Positions 1 through 9,611 of a stretch of DNA of 52,018 nt are shown piece after piece. Location: NCBI GenBank assembly GCA_964427855.1, contig CAYRVH010000022.1, forward strand, positions 1 through 52,018, in the 5' to 3' direction. The stretch's first letter is position 1. Each line of letters begins with the position of its first letter. The notes under the pieces are model-generated. The model did no database searches. It was not told the origin of the DNA and saw nothing but the letters and a program-made list of their open reading frames with translations. Both the position numbers and the translations under genes were made by a program. Origin of the DNA: JAUPKT01 sp964427855. GTDB lineage: Bacteria; Desulfobacterota; Desulfomonilia; Desulfomonilales; Desulfomonilaceae.

Positions 1-1
1 T

Positions 2-54
2 CGGGTTATGATAAAATTCGCCTCGATAAGCTACCAGAAGGCGCGGAATGTAAG
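2..54. repeat. 53-bp terminal inverted repeat, left copy
   Basis: These 53 bases are the exact reverse complement of the last 53 bases of the window (51966-52018), and identity stops at position 55. The minus-strand methyltransferase reading frame loses family similarity exactly where the repeat begins. The likely explanation is that both scaffold ends run into the same multi-copy element, or share one assembly k-mer. A genuine inverted pair of mobile-element ends is possible but cannot be shown from this window. Confidence 0.9.
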
Positions 55-591
55 AATCGACGTAACTATTTTGGCTTTTTTTGATCCGACTTCTTTACGA
101 AAGGTTTCTGCTGAGAAAAAATCCGCTACGACATGAGCCTCGTGCGGATAGTAAGCTCTGAACTTTTCGGCAGTGGGGTCTATTCCAAACAACTGGACAT
201 CGCTCACAGGGTAGCATCTTAAGAGTGTACCGTCGTTGCTTCCAATATCGAGGATGATGTCACCCGGTGACACTTGCGCAATAGCCGTCGCTTTTCTGGC
301 AAGGAAGTCCAAATGTCTTACCATTGTAATGTTGAGTCCTGATCTGTACCCATAATTGAGCCCGTACATTTCCTCCAAGCGATATGAATGTCTTAATTGG
401 AGCAAGCCGCATGTGGTCCCCTGACCGTCTTCTGTGCACTTAACCAATTCCAAGGGGCCCGCAGTTATCCGATCTGCCCTGCTTTTTGGAAAGACGCCTG
501 TCAATGATTGTATCCCGAGGCTCAGCACAGGCTCCAAATCGGGATTGCCACAGATCCGACACTTCGTGACTTCGAGAAACGACTCTTCCAT
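31..591 (-). CDS. SAM-dependent C-methyltransferase, C-terminally truncated
   Basis: The protein begins with a cysteine motif (CRICGNPDL) typical of the zinc-binding N-terminal domain of sugar C-methyltransferases of the TylC3/NovU type. This is followed by a SAM-binding glycine motif (DIGSNDGTLL) near residue 115. Family members are about 400 residues long; this one has about 186. It ends in seven unrelated residues encoded by the 53-bp terminal repeat, right after a VTSI motif where members normally continue. The ATG at 591 is preferred because AGGAG lies 7 nt upstream. The gene was probably interrupted by an inserted element or by the assembly end. The sugar substrate is unknown. Confidence 0.75.
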   Translation of the reverse strand: MEESFLEVTKCRICGNPDLEPVLSLGIQSLTGVFPKSRADRITAGPLELVKCTEDGQGTTCGLLQLRHSYRLEEMYGLNYGYRSGLNITMVRHLDFLARKATAIAQVSPGDIILDIGSNDGTLLRCYPVSDVQLFGIDPTAEKFRAYYPHEAHVVADFFSAETFRKEVGSKKAKIVTSILTFRAFW

Positions 592-612
592 CATTTCACT
601 CCTAAAGGTCAC

Positions 613-1058
613 GTGTTTATTCCTCTTTCAACCATTTATCACATGTCAATGGGCAAGTGAAGAGCCATCTATTGATTAAAACGGCTCATTGTTGTTCGGG
701 TCGGGGCTCACTCGAGACATTGCTGGTGTTACATGCCCAAATGAGCATGACTTTTTTAGTCCGCGGATTGTCCAGCCACTGGGAGGTCCAGGCTCTGAGG
801 CAAGGATTCGATTTCCTAAGACATTGAATATAGGGCTAGGATTCTTTGTCCAATCTCCGTTTACCGGCAAAACGTTAAGAACGGACATTCTGGATTGTTA
901 CCCGCTTACAAGCCTTGCGGATTCAGACGGCATTTTTCGTTAGACCATCAGTCGAGAGAATTCTACCTTGTATTAAGGGTCACCACGAATTAGCGTTCTC
1001 TTATAATGCAAAGGTGCGCGCAGAATGGCCCGTCACAAAACTAATGGAGCGAGATGCT
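613..1058. other. Intergenic region between divergent genes
   Basis: This stretch separates the minus-strand methyltransferase from the plus-strand DUF255 gene, so it should hold promoters for both. It contains two overlapping, oppositely oriented open frames (689-943 plus, 676-888 minus). Neither has a convincing ribosome binding site or a family I recognise. I see no RNA gene or clear terminator. Confidence 0.4.
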
Positions 1059-3211
1059 ATGAGTGAATCAATTCAAGAATCGCTGGAAAGAGAACGCTTG
1101 ACCAAGCCCAATCGACTTATACACGAAAAAAGTCCCTACCTGTTGCAGCACGCGTACAATCCGGTGGATTGGTATCCATGGGGCGAGGAAGCCTTCGAAA
1201 GGGCTCGGCAGCTGGACCGGCCGGTGTTCCTCTCCATTGGATATTCGACGTGTCATTGGTGCCATGTGATGGAAAAAGAATCGTTCGAAGACCTCGAGGT
1301 GGCTGCGTCCATGAATGACACATTCGTGGCGATCAAGGTTGACAGAGAAGAGCGGCCCGACATCGATCACCTCTATATGACGGTGTGCCAGATGATCACC
1401 GGCGGAGGCGGCTGGCCCCTCAATCTCGTGTTGACGCCAGACAAGAAACCGTTTTTCGCGGGTACGTATTTCCCCAAATATACTCGATACGGCCGCATCG
1501 GCATGTTAGACCTGAGCCGCAGAATCAAAGAACTGTGGGCCCATGACCGTGCGACCATCATGGGTTCGGCCGAAAAAGTCTTGTCTGCTCTCAATCAAAT
1601 CCCCAATGAGGTATCCGGCGATCCGCTGGATGAAACAGTGCTCGCACGCGCGTATCGCGAACTCGAGCAAAGATTTGATAAACGTTTTGGAGGGTTCGGG
1701 ACTGCCCCCAAATTTCCCACGGCCCACAACATCTTGTTCCTGTTCCGTTATTGGCATAGGACCAGGACCCGGAAGGCGCTCGAAATGGCGCTCGAGACGC
1801 TCAAGCACATGTCCCTTGGGGGCATCCACGACCATGTAGGATTTGGTTTCCATCGGTACTCAACAGATGAACAGTGGCTCGTGCCCCATTTTGAAAAGAT
1901 GCTCTACGACCAAGCCATGCTGGCCATAGCCTTTGTCGAGGCTTTTCAAATCACCCATGATGAGGAATACAAACGTGCAGCGGAGAAAATCTTCCAATAC
2001 GTCCTGCGAGACATGACTGCCCCCAACGGCGGTTTTTATTCGGCCGAGGACGCTGACAGCGAAGGCGAGGAAGGCAAATTTTACACATGGTCATGGGATG
2101 AAATCGAGCAAAACCTTGATCCTGAAGAATTTCAAATTGTTCATAGGATTTTCAACATTACACGAGAGGGCAACTACCGAGAAGAGGCGTCCGGAGAGAT
2201 TACCGGCAGGAACATTCTCCACGTGAATGGGCCCATAGAGACCACCGCCCACGCGATGGGGCTTCCCCTCGAGACAGTGCAAAGAGTTTTGGAACAAGCT
2301 CGCCAGAAACTTTTCTCAATCCGCAGCAAGCGCATCCGTCCGCACAAGGATGACAAGATTCTCACGGATTGGAATGGCCTGATGGTTGCGGCCCTGGCCA
2401 AAGCCGCCCGCGCGTGTGGCAACGAGCAGTATTCGATTGCAGCGGCGAGGGCAGCGGATTTCATTCTCGAAACCATGCGCGCGGAGAATGGTCATTTGCT
2501 CCATAGATATCGAGACAACCAGGCTGCAATAACGTCCACCATCGATGACTACGCTTTTTTCATCTGGGGGCTGATCAATCTTTATGAAGCGGTATTTGAC
2601 GACAAATATCTCAGCGCAGCCGTGAGCTCGCCAAAGATATGGTCGAACGCTTTTGGGACGCCACAGCAGGTGGATTTTATATCAGCCCGGATGACGGGGA
2701 GAAGCTGCTTGTTCGAAAAAAAGAAGTCTATGACGGCGCCACCCCTTCGGGTAATTCCGCCGCCCTTCTGTGTCTCAAAAAGCTGCATGCAATGACTGCT
2801 TCTCCCGAATGGCTCGAGCTATCCAATAAGTTGGAGAAAGCCTTATCCGGCAACGTCCGTCAGCTGCCGTCAGCTCACACATTTTTCCTGTGCGCGGTTG
2901 AGGGGAATTTTTCTCCGTCTCAAGAAGTAGTGCTCGTGGCAAAGCGGCAAGACCCCCTGCTTTTGGAGATGGTCCGAAAGATTGGCGACTCATTTCTCCC
3001 TCATACGGTTACAATATTCAAGCCCTTAGACGAGCCAGCGGATGCCCTAGAGCGGTTGGTTCCGTTTGTGCAACAGCTCGACGCTATTGAAGGAAAACCC
3101 GCAGCCTACGTATGTAGAAACTATACGTGCGCCATGCCGGCAACAGACCCCGATCGCATGATGGAAATTATTTGCGGCTCTGAGGCGTCGGAACATGGAA
3201 AGAATCCGTGA
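1059..3211 (+). CDS. DUF255/YyaL thioredoxin-like protein, frameshifted
   Basis: This is a member of the YyaL / spermatogenesis-associated protein 20 family: an N-terminal thioredoxin-like DUF255 domain followed by an (alpha/alpha)6-barrel like N-acylglucosamine epimerases. The start of the domain is visible as KSPYLLQHAYNPVDWYPWG, and the redox motif as STCHWCHVME. The ATG at 1059 has GGAG 9 nt upstream. The frame is intact to about 2615 and then continues in another frame, where the protein resumes as ELAKDMVERFWD and runs to 3211. Restoring one base near 2619 would rejoin them to about 717 residues, the usual family length. This may be a sequencing error or a recent mutation. The exact function of the family is unknown. 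Confidence 0.85.
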
Positions 3212-3271
3212 AAATTTTTGTCCTTTTGGGTATGATGCTGCGCGTACATCTACACGGAGGACACTGATTGT

Positions 3272-5302
3272 ATGTCTCAAGCCTACACCGGCGTTGATCT
3301 TTTGGCCGTCAACACCATTCGTATGCTCGCCGCAGACGCAGTACAACAAGCGAGATCGGGGCATCCTGGAATGCCTTTGGGAGCGGCGCCAATGGCGTAT
3401 GTGTTGTGGACGCGTTTCATGCGCTTTAATCCTGAAAATCCCAAGTGGTGCAACAGAGATCGCTTTATCTTGTCGGCCGGCCACGGGTCCGCGCTCCTCT
3501 ACTCAATCCTCCACTTGGTGGGTTTTGACATCACGCTGGATGATCTCAAAGAGTTTCGGCAGTGGGGCAGCAAGACCCCTGGCCACCCCGAGTACGACCT
3601 CAACCTAGGCATCGAGTGCACCACGGGTCCCCTTGGACAGGGATTTGCCATGGGTGTCGGTATGGCGATTGCCGAGCGTTTCCTCGCTGCCCTATATAAT
3701 CGGCCTGATTATCCCGTCATTGATCATTGGACGTACGCAATTGTATCCGACGGCGATCTGATGGAAGGGGTTGCCTCCGAGGCAGCCTCGCTTGCAGGCC
3801 ATTTGCGTCTCGGCAAATTGATTTACCTCTACGATGACAACCGCATATCCATAGAAGGCAGCACGTCGTTGGCTTTTACTGAAGACGTGGGAAAGCGCTT
3901 CGAGGGATACGGGTGGCATGTCCTCAAAGTGGAGGACGGCAATGACTTGGGGAGCATCGAGAATGCTATACATCTCGCCAAATCAGACTCCGACAGGCCT
4001 TCGCTCATCATGGTCCGCACCCATATCGGGTTTGGCAGCCCCAAACAGGACAGCGCATCCGCGCATGGAGAGCCTTTGGGAGAAGAGGCGCTCTCAATCA
4101 CCAAGGCCAATCTGGGTTGGCCCCAAGACAAACGTTTTTTTGTCCCTGGCAGCGTGCGCGAACATTTTCAAGATCTCAGGGAACGCGCCGGCAGAGGTGA
4201 ATTGGAATGGTTAAATCTTTTTCAACGCTTCAGAAGCGCCCATCCCGCTGTTGCAGTGGAGCTGGAAAACGTTCTCAAAGGTGAATTGCCGCCAAATTGG
4301 GCGGACGGCGTCCCTGCCTTCTCGAGCAGCGATGCTCCGGTAGCCACCAGGTCAGCTTCAGGCAAGATACTCAACGCCCTGGCGAAAAACCTGCCGACTC
4401 TCATTGGCGGATCTGCCGACTTGGCCCCCTCGAACAAAACCCTCATTAGCGGCAGCGAAGACCAGGCTCACCACACGCCGGCGGGACGAAACCTGCGATT
4501 TGGGGTGCGTGAACATGCCATGGGCGCCATACTCAACGGACTGGCGCTTCATGGCGGCGTCATCCCATACGGGGGAACATTTCTCATATTTTCGGATTAC
4601 ATGAAACCGGCGCTACGTTTGGCGGCCTTGCAGAAACTTCATGTGATCTACGTCTTTACCCATGACAGTTTGGCGGTGGGCGAGGACGGCCCTACTCACC
4701 AGCCTATAGAACAACTGGCATCTCTCCGGGCTATCCCGGGCTTTACGGTTATTCGGCCGGCAGACGCCAATGAGACTGTTGCAGCTTGGAAAGTTGCCGT
4801 GGAGGAAAAGGGACCTGTCGCGTTGATACTCACAAGGCAGAACCTTCCGGTTTTGCCGGAAACCTGCGGCGGGGCCTCTGAACAACTCGAAAAGGGCGCC
4901 TATGTGATTGCCGGCGCTTTTGATCGGCCAGACCTCATTGTGATAGCCAGCGGATCCGAAGTGAAACTCGCATTAGAGGCCCGAAAGGTGCTCGAGGAAG
5001 CTCATGGAATAAAAGCCAACGTGGTATCCATGCCAAGCTGGGAATTATTCAGACGTCAGGCGGAAGAATATCGGGAATCAGTCCTTCCGGCATCTATACA
5101 GGCGAGGCTTTCCATTGAGGCGGGGTCTTCAATGGGCTGGGCCGTCTGGACTGGCTGTTCGGGGGACAACGTGAGCGTGGACCGCTTTGGCGCCTCCGCG
5201 CCCGGGACAGACGTAATGGAACGGTATGGCTTCAACGTTCCGAACATTGTACAAAAGGCATTGGAACTGCTCCAAAGAGGCAAGGCAGCCGATAATGCTT
5301 GA
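3272..5302 (+). CDS. tkt: Transketolase
   Basis: This is a full-length (676-residue) thiamine-diphosphate transketolase, which exchanges two-carbon ketol units between sugar phosphates in the non-oxidative pentose phosphate pathway. Visible motifs are the substrate-site GHPGMPLGAAP near residue 30, the TPP-binding SDGDLMEGVASEAASLAGHL near residue 155, and GVREHAMGAI near residue 410 at the start of the pyrimidine-binding domain. GGAGG sits upstream of the ATG. It lies 60 bp after the DUF255 gene on the same strand and may be co-transcribed with it. No internal breaks are seen. Confidence 0.97.
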   Translation: MSQAYTGVDLLAVNTIRMLAADAVQQARSGHPGMPLGAAPMAYVLWTRFMRFNPENPKWCNRDRFILSAGHGSALLYSILHLVGFDITLDDLKEFRQWGSKTPGHPEYDLNLGIECTTGPLGQGFAMGVGMAIAERFLAALYNRPDYPVIDHWTYAIVSDGDLMEGVASEAASLAGHLRLGKLIYLYDDNRISIEGSTSLAFTEDVGKRFEGYGWHVLKVEDGNDLGSIENAIHLAKSDSDRPSLIMVRTHIGFGSPKQDSASAHGEPLGEEALSITKANLGWPQDKRFFVPGSVREHFQDLRERAGRGELEWLNLFQRFRSAHPAVAVELENVLKGELPPNWADGVPAFSSSDAPVATRSASGKILNALAKNLPTLIGGSADLAPSNKTLISGSEDQAHHTPAGRNLRFGVREHAMGAILNGLALHGGVIPYGGTFLIFSDYMKPALRLAALQKLHVIYVFTHDSLAVGEDGPTHQPIEQLASLRAIPGFTVIRPADANETVAAWKVAVEEKGPVALILTRQNLPVLPETCGGASEQLEKGAYVIAGAFDRPDLIVIASGSEVKLALEARKVLEEAHGIKANVVSMPSWELFRRQAEEYRESVLPASIQARLSIEAGSSMGWAVWTGCSGDNVSVDRFGASAPGTDVMERYGFNVPNIVQKALELLQRGKAADNA

Positions 5303-5714
5303 ACAGATTCGATCGCAACAGACTTTAGCGTCGTAACGGAGCAAACACCCTGCTCTTCACGGAGGTTTTCAGGAGGAGACCGTTATGGAGGGCTTTGTGG
5401 CATTTCGCAGCCGAGAGTGTACAACGACACAGTTGGTTTTTGCAGGGGGGAGTTGTTGGCATTTTGGAAATTAATCACGAATTGGGTGCGTGTCCCCTCG
5501 TTGCGTCATCCTCACGAAAGTGGGGATCCATACTGAGTTTCCCTGATTCCCATTTTCGTGGGAATGGCAATTTGTCGCAGTGCCATTGTATGATTTGTTT
5601 TGAGCACGCGTATAGATTCCAAAGTAGGCCCCGTCCCTCCATCAGTGAATGAAACAGCTACCGTCACTCAATTGTGAGGGAATGCCCTCATGGGTATTCC
5701 CCGTGCGGTTGCCT
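5303..5714. other. Noncoding region between convergent genes
   Basis: This region lies between the converging transketolase and universal stress protein genes. Its middle holds one copy of the dispersed repeat family described at 5468-5590. The open frame at 5395-5652 is translated from that repeat and is not considered a gene. No clear Rho-independent terminator is visible. Confidence 0.6.
5468..5590 (+). repeat. Dispersed intergenic repeat, copy 1
   Basis: The copy starts with a 24-base core (5468-5491) repeated exactly at 21947-21970. Over about 110 bases it also resembles the reverse complement of 42370-42480, sharing the core ATCACGAATTGGG, a GCGTCATCCTCA segment, a GAGTTTCC segment and an ATTTTC-TGGGAATG segment. 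Its location between genes and its internal inverted segments suggest a REP- or MITE-like noncoding element. Confidence 0.7.
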
Positions 5715-6107
5715 CTACTTTACTGACACCACCGGGCACGGCGCGTTGAGGATGAGATAACGCGCCGTGGAGCCAAAGAGCATTTTCCCCACTTGCGACA
5801 CCTTTCTCACACCGACAAAGATTTGATCAATTTCTTTTTCTCTTGCGAATTCAGCGATATCCTCCCCAGGTGACTTGCCGTGCACCAAAAGGTGCGTCTC
5901 GCAGTCGATGCCGCTTTCGCTCAAAAGTTTTTTCGCGTAGTCGAGTCCGTCTTCGGCCTGTTCGATGTCCCGTGAGGTTGTTTCCTTGTCGCCAAATAGG
6001 GACGTGACGACAAATACCTTTGCATTCAGCGCGAACGCGTGTTTCTTCGCGAGCTTCAGTGCCTCATTTGCCTGAGGCGATCCATCATATGCAACGAGAA
6101 ACTTCAT
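5715..6107 (-). CDS. Universal stress protein, UspA family
   Basis: This is a single-domain universal stress protein of 130 residues. It starts with the typical strand and Asp of the family (KFLVAYDGSPQANEAL) and ends with the ATP-binding loop GVRKVSQVGKMLFGSTA followed by CPVVSV. These motifs suggest an ATP-binding member. The ATG at 6107 is chosen over the GTG at 6116 because AGGAG lies 8 nt upstream of the ATG. It is the last gene of the minus-strand Liv/dehydratase operon, 45 bp after livF. Its role there is unknown. Confidence 0.92.
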   Translation of the reverse strand: MKFLVAYDGSPQANEALKLAKKHAFALNAKVFVVTSLFGDKETTSRDIEQAEDGLDYAKKLLSESGIDCETHLLVHGKSPGEDIAEFAREKEIDQIFVGVRKVSQVGKMLFGSTARYLILNAPCPVVSVK

Positions 6108-6152
6108 GACGACCACTCCTTAGGTTGTCCTGAAAGAAAGGCGGGGGGCGGG

Positions 6153-6851
6153 TCAGACCGCCAAGTATCGTTTCACCACGCCCTCATCTGCCCATATATC
6201 TTTTAGTAGGCCTTCGTGCACCACAGCTCCCTTTTCGAGGATGTATCCATAGTCGCACACGTGACGACAGAATCTGAGGTTCTGATCTGCGAGCAAAATT
6301 GTGATTCCATGCTGACGGATCTCTTTTATTGTTTCCATGAGTTTCTGAACGACCAGCGGCGCCAATCCTTCAGAGGGTTCATCCAGGAGTATGAGGCTGG
6401 GATTCATCATGAGGGCGCGACCAAGACTAAGCATCTTTTTTTCTCCCCCCGAAAAGCTCAAGCCTTTTTGGTTCCGTCTATCTGCCAAGACGGGGAACAG
6501 GGTTTCTACCTTCTCCCGAGTCCAATAGCCGGTTCGCTTGCATACCCGACGAGCCAACTCCAAATTTTCTTCGCAGGTGAGATCAGGAAATACTCTGAGG
6601 TCATCCGGCATATAGCCTACGCCTTCTTTGGCAATTTGGTACGGTGGCAAGCCCGAGATTTTTTTGCCTTGGAAAACGATGCTCCCGCTTCTTGGGGGCG
6701 TCAACCCTATAATAGACCGCAAGGTAGTGGTTTTTCCGGCGCCGTTGCGGCCGAGCAACGCGATGGCCTGGCCTTGTTCGACCCTGAGCGACACATCTTG
6801 GAGGACGTGCGAGGTCCCATAAAAGGTGTTTATCCGTTGCAGCTCAAGCAT
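6153..6851 (-). CDS. livF: Branched-chain-type ABC transporter ATP-binding protein LivF
   Basis: This is the smaller of the two nucleotide-binding subunits of a Liv (HAAT) family importer. It carries a Walker A motif (GRNGAGKTT), an ABC signature (LSFSGGEKK), and Walker B with the catalytic Glu (LILLDEPSEG). The switch segment reads ADQN rather than the usual H-motif, which is normal for LivF. The stop of livG overlaps its start region; ATG 6851 has GGAGG about 10 nt upstream, and GTG 6857 is the alternative. With LivG, LivH, LivM and LivK it would import a small carboxylate or amino acid. The substrate is not determinable from sequence. Confidence 0.93.
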   Translation of the reverse strand: MLELQRINTFYGTSHVLQDVSLRVEQGQAIALLGRNGAGKTTTLRSIIGLTPPRSGSIVFQGKKISGLPPYQIAKEGVGYMPDDLRVFPDLTCEENLELARRVCKRTGYWTREKVETLFPVLADRRNQKGLSFSGGEKKMLSLGRALMMNPSLILLDEPSEGLAPLVVQKLMETIKEIRQHGITILLADQNLRFCRHVCDYGYILEKGAVVHEGLLKDIWADEGVVKRYLAV

Positions 6852-6853
6852 GA

Positions 6854-7612
6854 TCACGCCACCTCCTCGCCGAGGTACACTTCTCTCACCATCTCGTTTT
6901 CCTGAACTTCCTCCGGCGTCCCGTCTCCTATGATTTGGCCTCGATGGAGTACGATGACTCGCTCGGACAGTGAGAAGACGACGTCCATGTCGTGCTCGAC
7001 TATCACAAATGTCACAACGCCATGGTGGGATAGTTCGCGGATATTCTGGAGCATCCTCGTGCGTTCAACGGGATTCATGCCAGCGGTGGGTTCGTCGAGA
7101 AAAAGTAGGGTCGGCTTTGCGGCCAATGCGATGGCGACCTCCAACAGCCTCCTGTCGCCGTGGGACAAGGCTGCTGCCGGGATGTGGCTGTATTCAAGGA
7201 GCCCTATCTGCGCCAGGATCCTGTTGACTTCCTCTCTGATGAACACGTCTTTTCGCACCGAGCTGAACAACTTCTTGGATTTCTTGTGTACGGCCAGAAC
7301 GGGGATGGCGATATTTTCAAACAAAGAGAGATTAGTGAAGACGTTGGCAACCTGAAACGATCTACAGACTCCCAGCCGTACCCTTCGATCGATAGGCTCA
7401 CGGGTGATGTTATGGCCACGGAATAGTATCTCGCCGGAATCAGGTGGAATAAACCCAGTGATCATATTGATAAGGGTTGATTTGCCGGCGCCGTTCGCTC
7501 CGATGATTGACGTCAACACGCCTGACGAAAAGGTGATATTCAGGTCCTTGGCAGTGACCACATTCCCGAAGGCCTTGTTCAAGCCTTTTATTTCCAGCAG
7601 CGGTATTTCCAT
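6854..7612 (-). CDS. livG: Branched-chain-type ABC transporter ATP-binding protein LivG
   Basis: This 252-residue ATPase has Walker A (GANGAGKST), the signature region (ALSHGDRRLLEVAIAL), Walker B (LLFLDEPTAGMN) and a switch histidine (VEHDMDVV). The variant signature (SHGDRR instead of LSGGQ) is common in LivG. It ends inside the start region of livF, so the two ATPases are translationally linked, and it follows livM by 56 bp. It would pair with LivF on the cytoplasmic face of the LivHM channel. Confidence 0.94.
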   Translation of the reverse strand: MEIPLLEIKGLNKAFGNVVTAKDLNITFSSGVLTSIIGANGAGKSTLINMITGFIPPDSGEILFRGHNITREPIDRRVRLGVCRSFQVANVFTNLSLFENIAIPVLAVHKKSKKLFSSVRKDVFIREEVNRILAQIGLLEYSHIPAAALSHGDRRLLEVAIALAAKPTLLFLDEPTAGMNPVERTRMLQNIRELSHHGVVTFVIVEHDMDVVFSLSERVIVLHRGQIIGDGTPEEVQENEMVREVYLGEEVA

Positions 7613-7668
7613 ATACAGATTCCTCCCAGGATCCTCGTTGGCAGGGGCTCTTTCGCAACGACGTCAGG

Positions 7669-8619
7669 CTACTTGGCGTACCTGTTGAGATATTGCTGGC
7701 TCGCGCCGACTATCCCTCCACGGAACCCGAGAATTATTGCCAGCAAGATCAGCCCGAACCACAGCATCCAGTTGTGGGTGAAGCGCTCGATGATTTCCCG
7801 AAGCACGACAAAGACGACGCTTCCTACAAATGGTCCGCTGAACGTCTGTATGCCGCCCATCAGACTTACCAAAACCGGATCTGCGGAATGACTCCAGTGC
7901 GCGGCGAATGGCGTGACATTGCTCTCCAAAAGGATGCTCAGGGCGCCGGCAAGACCAGCAAACACCCCTGAAATGACAAACGCCGCAAGCCTGTATCGCT
8001 TGACGGGCAATCCAGCAAACTGGCTACGGACGCTGTTTTCACGTATGCCGGCCAGCACAAGGCCGAACGGTGACTGGTACAACCTTTGGATCAACACAAA
8101 AGAGAGAACAAAGAAGGCAAGGACCACAAAGAAATACTGGGAATCCTTTCCGATGGGGATTGAAAAGAATCCTAGAGAAATCGAACTCCGCATGATTCCT
8201 GATATGCCGTCATCCCCACCGGTAATGTCTCTGAGGTTCCAAAGGAGCGAAAAAACCATCATCCCAAAGGCGAGGGTAAGCATGGCAAAGTAAATCTCCG
8301 TGTGGCGGACGCAGAAAAATCCTATGAGCAGCGCGAGCAACGCGGCAGAAAAAACTCCTATGGCAATCGCCAGCAAGGGATGGGGGCTGAGATGATTGGC
8401 GGACAAGGCAACTCCGTAGGCCCCCGCTGCGTAGAAGGCGGCGTGGCCAAATGAAAGCAAGCCTGTTCTGCCAAAAATGATATTATAGCCCATGGCAAAA
8501 ATAGAAAGAATCATGACCCTCATAGTGAGATACAGGAGAAAACGACTGGCGAAGCACCCGATTCCGATGAGCACAAGCAAAAGGACAGCAGCGGCAATGT
8601 AGTTCCATTGACGTTTCAT
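7669..8619 (-). CDS. livM: Branched-chain-type ABC transporter permease LivM
   Basis: This 316-residue integral membrane protein has multiple hydrophobic helices. It carries the LivM family motif region GYNIIFGRTGLLSFGHAAFY near residue 44 and the cytoplasmic ATPase-coupling region VLAGIRENSVRSQFAGLPV near residue 190. Its start overlaps the end of livH by 4 bp (ATGA type). It forms the inner-membrane channel with LivH. Confidence 0.93.
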   Translation of the reverse strand: MKRQWNYIAAAVLLLVLIGIGCFASRFLLYLTMRVMILSIFAMGYNIIFGRTGLLSFGHAAFYAAGAYGVALSANHLSPHPLLAIAIGVFSAALLALLIGFFCVRHTEIYFAMLTLAFGMMVFSLLWNLRDITGGDDGISGIMRSSISLGFFSIPIGKDSQYFFVVLAFFVLSFVLIQRLYQSPFGLVLAGIRENSVRSQFAGLPVKRYRLAAFVISGVFAGLAGALSILLESNVTPFAAHWSHSADPVLVSLMGGIQTFSGPFVGSVVFVVLREIIERFTHNWMLWFGLILLAIILGFRGGIVGASQQYLNRYAK

Positions 8620-9488
8620 CGGTCAGCTCCCGCAAAAAAACCTTGAGGACGCCAGAGCAGGACTGCGCCCATGAGGATAAAAGTGAGGAACATGTCGAGG
8701 GTAGGTATAAATCGCGTGCCGAAGGAGTTCAGCAACCCGATAAAGAGAGCGCCGAAAAAAGCGCCTTTCAAACTGCCCAGCCCGCCGATGACCACGACCA
8801 CAAAGGCATTGATGATAATGCTCTCACCCATACCAGTCGTCAGCAAGCCGACATAAGGGACGGCGAGGGCTCCGCCTAAGGCAGACAACCAGGCGCCAAA
8901 CATGAACACCGCCGTGAATAAAGCGGGAACCCGAACGCCTATGGCCTCTGCCATCTCTCGATCTGACGTCGAGGCCCTTATGATGCGGCCCCACCATGTC
9001 TTCTCAAGCATTCCCCAAAGCCCCAGAGCCACCAGGGGACCAATTGCCATGATGAATAAGTTGTAAACTGGAAAGTTGCGTCCCGCAATGAGCACCGACC
9101 CAGAGAGCCCTGGAACCGTAGGAGAGCCGATAGAGCCCGCGCCCCATAAAAGTTTCACCAGTTCGTCAAAGATCAGGACGATGGCGAAGGTCAATAGAAG
9201 CTGATACGCTATCTCCAAGTCGTACACTTGCCTGAGAAGATATCGCTCGATAAAATAACCTACGACGCAGACCCCAAGAGGCCCTACGATGACCCCCAGC
9301 CAAAAATCTACGCCCATGTATCGAAGACATGTGTAGCAGAGGTACGCCCCCAGCATGTAGAAGCTTCCATGCGCGAAGTTGAGCACCTTCAGCACCCCAA
9401 AGATCAAGGTGAGGCCGCTGGCGACCAGCCATATAAACATGCCCGCAGAAAGACCGGCAAGGCACACGTGAACAAGCGACTCGAACAT
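8616..9488 (-). CDS. livH: Branched-chain-type ABC transporter permease LivH
   Basis: This is the second membrane channel subunit, with the family motif GLTLIFGVLKVLNFAHGSFY near residue 27 and the coupling region IRASTSDREMAEAIGV near residue 170. The longer frame reaches 9539, but ATG 9488 is preferred because GGAG lies 11 nt upstream and the first transmembrane helix begins soon after it. This gives 290 residues, the usual LivH length. It overlaps livM by 4 bp. Confidence 0.92.
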   Translation of the reverse strand: MFESLVHVCLAGLSAGMFIWLVASGLTLIFGVLKVLNFAHGSFYMLGAYLCYTCLRYMGVDFWLGVIVGPLGVCVVGYFIERYLLRQVYDLEIAYQLLLTFAIVLIFDELVKLLWGAGSIGSPTVPGLSGSVLIAGRNFPVYNLFIMAIGPLVALGLWGMLEKTWWGRIIRASTSDREMAEAIGVRVPALFTAVFMFGAWLSALGGALAVPYVGLLTTGMGESIIINAFVVVVIGGLGSLKGAFFGALFIGLLNSFGTRFIPTLDMFLTFILMGAVLLWRPQGFFAGADR

Positions 9489-9611
9489 TGCGGCAAAACT
9501 CCATTTTGTCAGGCTATGCGAGCTGTTATTCAGCAGCATACGCTGCGACGATGCGCTGCACTTTGACTTCAGGCGCCCGCATCTTGAACGAGCGCCTTTG
9601 AGCGCCTGTGG

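Noticed and set aside
5395..5652. 85-residue plus-strand open frame
   Set aside because: It is translated from the dispersed repeat and has no supporting start or similarity.
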